This document shows, piece after piece, positions 61,981 to 64,000 of a DNA stretch of 64,000 nucleotides. This DNA comes from Nesterenkonia lutea (lineage in GTDB: Bacteria; Actinomycetota; Actinomycetes; Actinomycetales; Micrococcaceae), in assembly GCF_014873955.1 (NCBI RefSeq), contig NZ_JADBED010000001.1:2356001-2420000 (forward strand), in the 5' to 3' direction. A model generated the notes under the pieces. It made no database searches and was not told the DNA's origin. It saw nothing but the letters and a program-made list of their open reading frames with translations. Position numbers and translations under genes: made by a program. The first letter of the stretch is position 1. The number at the start of each line of letters is the position of its first letter.

Positions 61981-62047
61981 AGTCGGTCATTCTACGTGCC
62001 TCGACCCGCCGCCTCTCAGCACTGCCCGCTGCGGCTGCTCGCCGCGG

Positions 62048-64000
62048 CTACCAGATCGTGACGCGCTCCTGCTCAGGCAGGTACATTCCGTCGCCGGGCT
62101 GGGTGCCGAACGCCGCGTGGAAGGCATCGAGGTTCTTGACCACCTGGCTGGCGCGGAACTCGGCCGGGGCGTGCGGATCGATGCTGATCAGCGTGACGGC
62201 GCGCTCCGGACGGGTGAGGTTGCGCCACGCCTGCGCCCAGGCGAAGAAGAAGCGCTGATCCGCGGTGTAGCCCTCGAGTTCGGGGGCTTCGATGCCCTGC
62301 TGATCCAGCCACAGACGATAGGCCTTGTGCGCGATGCCGAGACCGCCGAGATCCCCGATGTTCTCGCCCAGAGTCAGCTCACCGTTGACGGTGTGCTCCG
62401 GGGCCTGGGAGGGGGATAGTGCGCTGTACTGGTCGACGAGCTTCTTCGTGCGCTCCTCGAAGGCCTCCCGATCTGCCTCGGTCCACCAGTTCTGCAGCGA
62501 GCCGTCTGCTCCGTAGCGGGATCCCTGATCATCGAAGCCGTGGCCCAGCTCATGGCCGATGACCGCACCGATGGCACCGAAGTTCTGGGCCATATCGCGT
62601 TCCGCAGAGAAGAACGGGGGCTGGAGGATCGCGGCCGGGAAGCAGATGACGTTCTCCAGGGGCGAGTAGTAGGCGTTGACCGTCTGCGGGGTCATGTGCC
62701 ATTCCTCAGGGTCCGGGCCATCGTCGAGCTTGGCGATGTCCCGGCGCCATTCAAACTCGGCCGCACGGCGGACATTGCCCACCGCGTCGTCGGAATCCAC
62801 CTCGACGCTGCTGTAGTCGATCCAGCGGGAGGGGAAGCCGACCATCGGGGTGAATGCATCCAGCTTCTCCAGCGCCCTGGCCTTGGTGTCCTCCCCCATC
62901 CAGCTCAGCGCGCTGATGGACTGCCGATAGGCCTCGATGAGGGCGGCGATCAGGTCATCCATCGCGGCGCGAGCCTGCTCCGGGTAGTGCCGGGCGACGT
63001 AGATCTGGGCCACGTCCTCACCCAGATTGGCATTGGTCAGCGCCACCCCGCGCTTCCAGCGCTCCTTGAGCTGCTGCGCCCCGGAGAGCTTCTTGGAATA
63101 GAAGTCGAAGTTCTGCTCCACCAGCTCGCCGTGCAGCAGCGGCGCGGCCCAGCGGATGAGCTGCACGCGCAGCCAGAGCTTCCAGGTCTCCAGCGGCCGC
63201 TCCATCAGGACGGTCTGCATGCCGGGGAGCGCGTCGGGCTGCGCGAGCACCAGCTGTTCGGTGTGCCGCGGCTCCAGTCCCCACCCGGCGAAGGCCTCAC
63301 GCAGCAGGGGCATCAGCGCCCGCGACTCGGTCTCGGTCACTAGGTTGTAGCGCTTCTGCGCGTCCCTGGTGGTCACCTTGTCCCAGTGGTGCTCCGCGAT
63401 GGAGGACTCCAGGCCGACGACGGCGGCCGCCGCCTGCTCGGCATCCTCGACTCCGCTGATCTGCAGGATGTGCACCAGATAGTCCTGATAGGCGCTGAGG
63501 ATGTCCGCGAGCTTCTCCTCGCGGTAGTAGGACTCATCGGGCAGACCGAGGCCGGACTGCATGATGTGCCAGAGCATCCGGGTCGGGTCTCCCGCGTCCC
63601 GCATGGCGCCCGCCACGAAGATGCCGTCCACTCCCTGACGCTGCCAGGCTGAGGAGAGCCGGACCAGCTCTTCGACGCTGCCCACGGCGTCGAGCTCCGC
63701 GAGCATCGGTTCGATCGGACTGAGACCACGGCGCTCAGCGGCCCCGGCATCCATGAATGCGGCGTAGAACGCGCCGATGCGGGACACGATGGCCGGGTCC
63801 GTGGCCTCCCCGCCGGTCAGATCCGCTTCGGGGAGCACCGTGCCGTTGGTCCCTGCGCCGTCGTCTGCGCGAGCGGCCGCCTGTTCCAGGATCTCGCGCA
63901 CATCGGCCTCGGCCTTCTCGCGCAGCTCGTGGAAGGATCCGTACGCGTCCATGTCCGCAGGGATCTCGGCGGTCTTGAGCCATTCGCCGTTGACGTGCTT
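62048..64000 (-). CDS. Peptidase family M13 metalloendopeptidase (PepO-like), partial
   Basis: The reading frame stays open to the window edge, encoding HVNGEWLKTAEIPAD before ADMDAYGSF, so the N-terminus lies beyond 64,000; about 650 residues are present. The neprilysin-like zinc site is AVIGHELGHGFDDQG (HExxH) and the third ligand is in GENIGDLGGLGIAH. The C-terminus ends QERVTIW, as in M13 enzymes that finish with a conserved CxVW/TIW-like tail. Bacterial M13 peptidases without a signal peptide act on oligopeptides in the cytoplasm. It ends 67 nt before the lysS start region. Confidence 0.9.
   Translation of the reverse strand, partial: KHVNGEWLKTAEIPADMDAYGSFHELREKAEADVREILEQAAARADDGAGTNGTVLPEADLTGGEATDPAIVSRIGAFYAAFMDAGAAERRGLSPIEPMLAELDAVGSVEELVRLSSAWQRQGVDGIFVAGAMRDAGDPTRMLWHIMQSGLGLPDESYYREEKLADILSAYQDYLVHILQISGVEDAEQAAAAVVGLESSIAEHHWDKVTTRDAQKRYNLVTETESRALMPLLREAFAGWGLEPRHTEQLVLAQPDALPGMQTVLMERPLETWKLWLRVQLIRWAAPLLHGELVEQNFDFYSKKLSGAQQLKERWKRGVALTNANLGEDVAQIYVARHYPEQARAAMDDLIAALIEAYRQSISALSWMGEDTKARALEKLDAFTPMVGFPSRWIDYSSVEVDSDDAVGNVRRAAEFEWRRDIAKLDDGPDPEEWHMTPQTVNAYYSPLENVICFPAAILQPPFFSAERDMAQNFGAIGAVIGHELGHGFDDQGSRYGADGSLQNWWTEADREAFEERTKKLVDQYSALSPSQAPEHTVNGELTLGENIGDLGGLGIAHKAYRLWLDQQGIEAPELEGYTADQRFFFAWAQAWRNLTRPERAVTLISIDPHAPAEFRASQVVKNLDAFHAAFGTQPGDGMYLPEQERVTIW

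Overview
This window is high-GC chromosomal DNA from an actinobacterium, most likely a member of the Micrococcaceae. A halotolerant, Nesterenkonia-like genus fits best but is an inference. The support is: the gene block lysS - small membrane protein - lsr2 - clpC - DUF3817 - radA - mutY; an actinobacterial Lsr2; a BCCT compatible-solute carrier; strongly acidic secreted proteins; and many leaderless genes whose -10 hexamer (TANNNT) lies exactly 6 nt before the start codon. No rRNA, CRISPR array or complete defence system was seen.

Layout. (1) 1-11,974 is an accessory island ending at the 3' end of a tRNA-Phe gene (a tyrosine integrase is the last original gene). It carries a decayed copper module (dead DUF305 lipoprotein, a CsoR-type operator, copZ-like chaperone, copB-type CPH P-ATPase, a fragment of a Cys-rich copper-storage protein), then a 3.4-kb segment (lone AAA ATPase, GAF-ANTAR regulator, FUSC membrane protein) flanked by 27-bp imperfect direct repeats, then an IS pile-up: an IS3-family copy next to a truncated IS481-family copy that abuts the integrase start, and a complete IS1249-like element with an 8-bp target duplication. 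(2) 11,975-12,393 holds tRNA-Phe, tRNA-Asp and tRNA-Glu. (3) 12.5-24.7 kb is core/envelope: zinc metallopeptidase, NlpC/P60 hydrolase with a new-looking three-copy repeat, universal stress protein, GDPD, a membrane-associated protein of uncertain family, a secreted EEP-fold protein, the BCCT carrier and an aldo/keto reductase. (4) 24.8-31.8 kb is a monocarboxylate-type uptake locus: a LytS/LytTR two-component system between two sodium:solute symporters, each with its small partner (DUF485 and DUF4212). (5) 32.0-38.2 kb is a BMP-type nucleoside ABC importer with an epimerase, then an MFS carrier and two unknown proteins. (6) tRNA-Lys at 41.9 kb. (7) 42.4-48.6 kb is phosphate uptake: a DUF47/PhoU-like protein with a PiT carrier, convergent with pstSCAB, which has a clear PHO box. 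(8) 48.6-53.7 kb: second FUSC protein, argA-type acetyltransferase, an unknown anchored protein and a divergent arsenic locus (arsR + odd arsC versus acr3 + arsC). (9) 53.7-64.0 kb: mutY, radA, DUF3817, clpC, lsr2, lysS and an M13 peptidase cut by the window edge.

Themes: metal/metalloid resistance, phosphate and organic-acid acquisition, osmoprotection and cell-wall turnover. No single cluster is a convincing wholly new system. The best candidates for something undescribed are the NlpC/P60 repeat domain, the LytTR-controlled twin symporter locus with three repeated sites in its divergent promoter, the repeat-flanked segment in the island and the possible leader peptide/attenuator before the BCCT gene.
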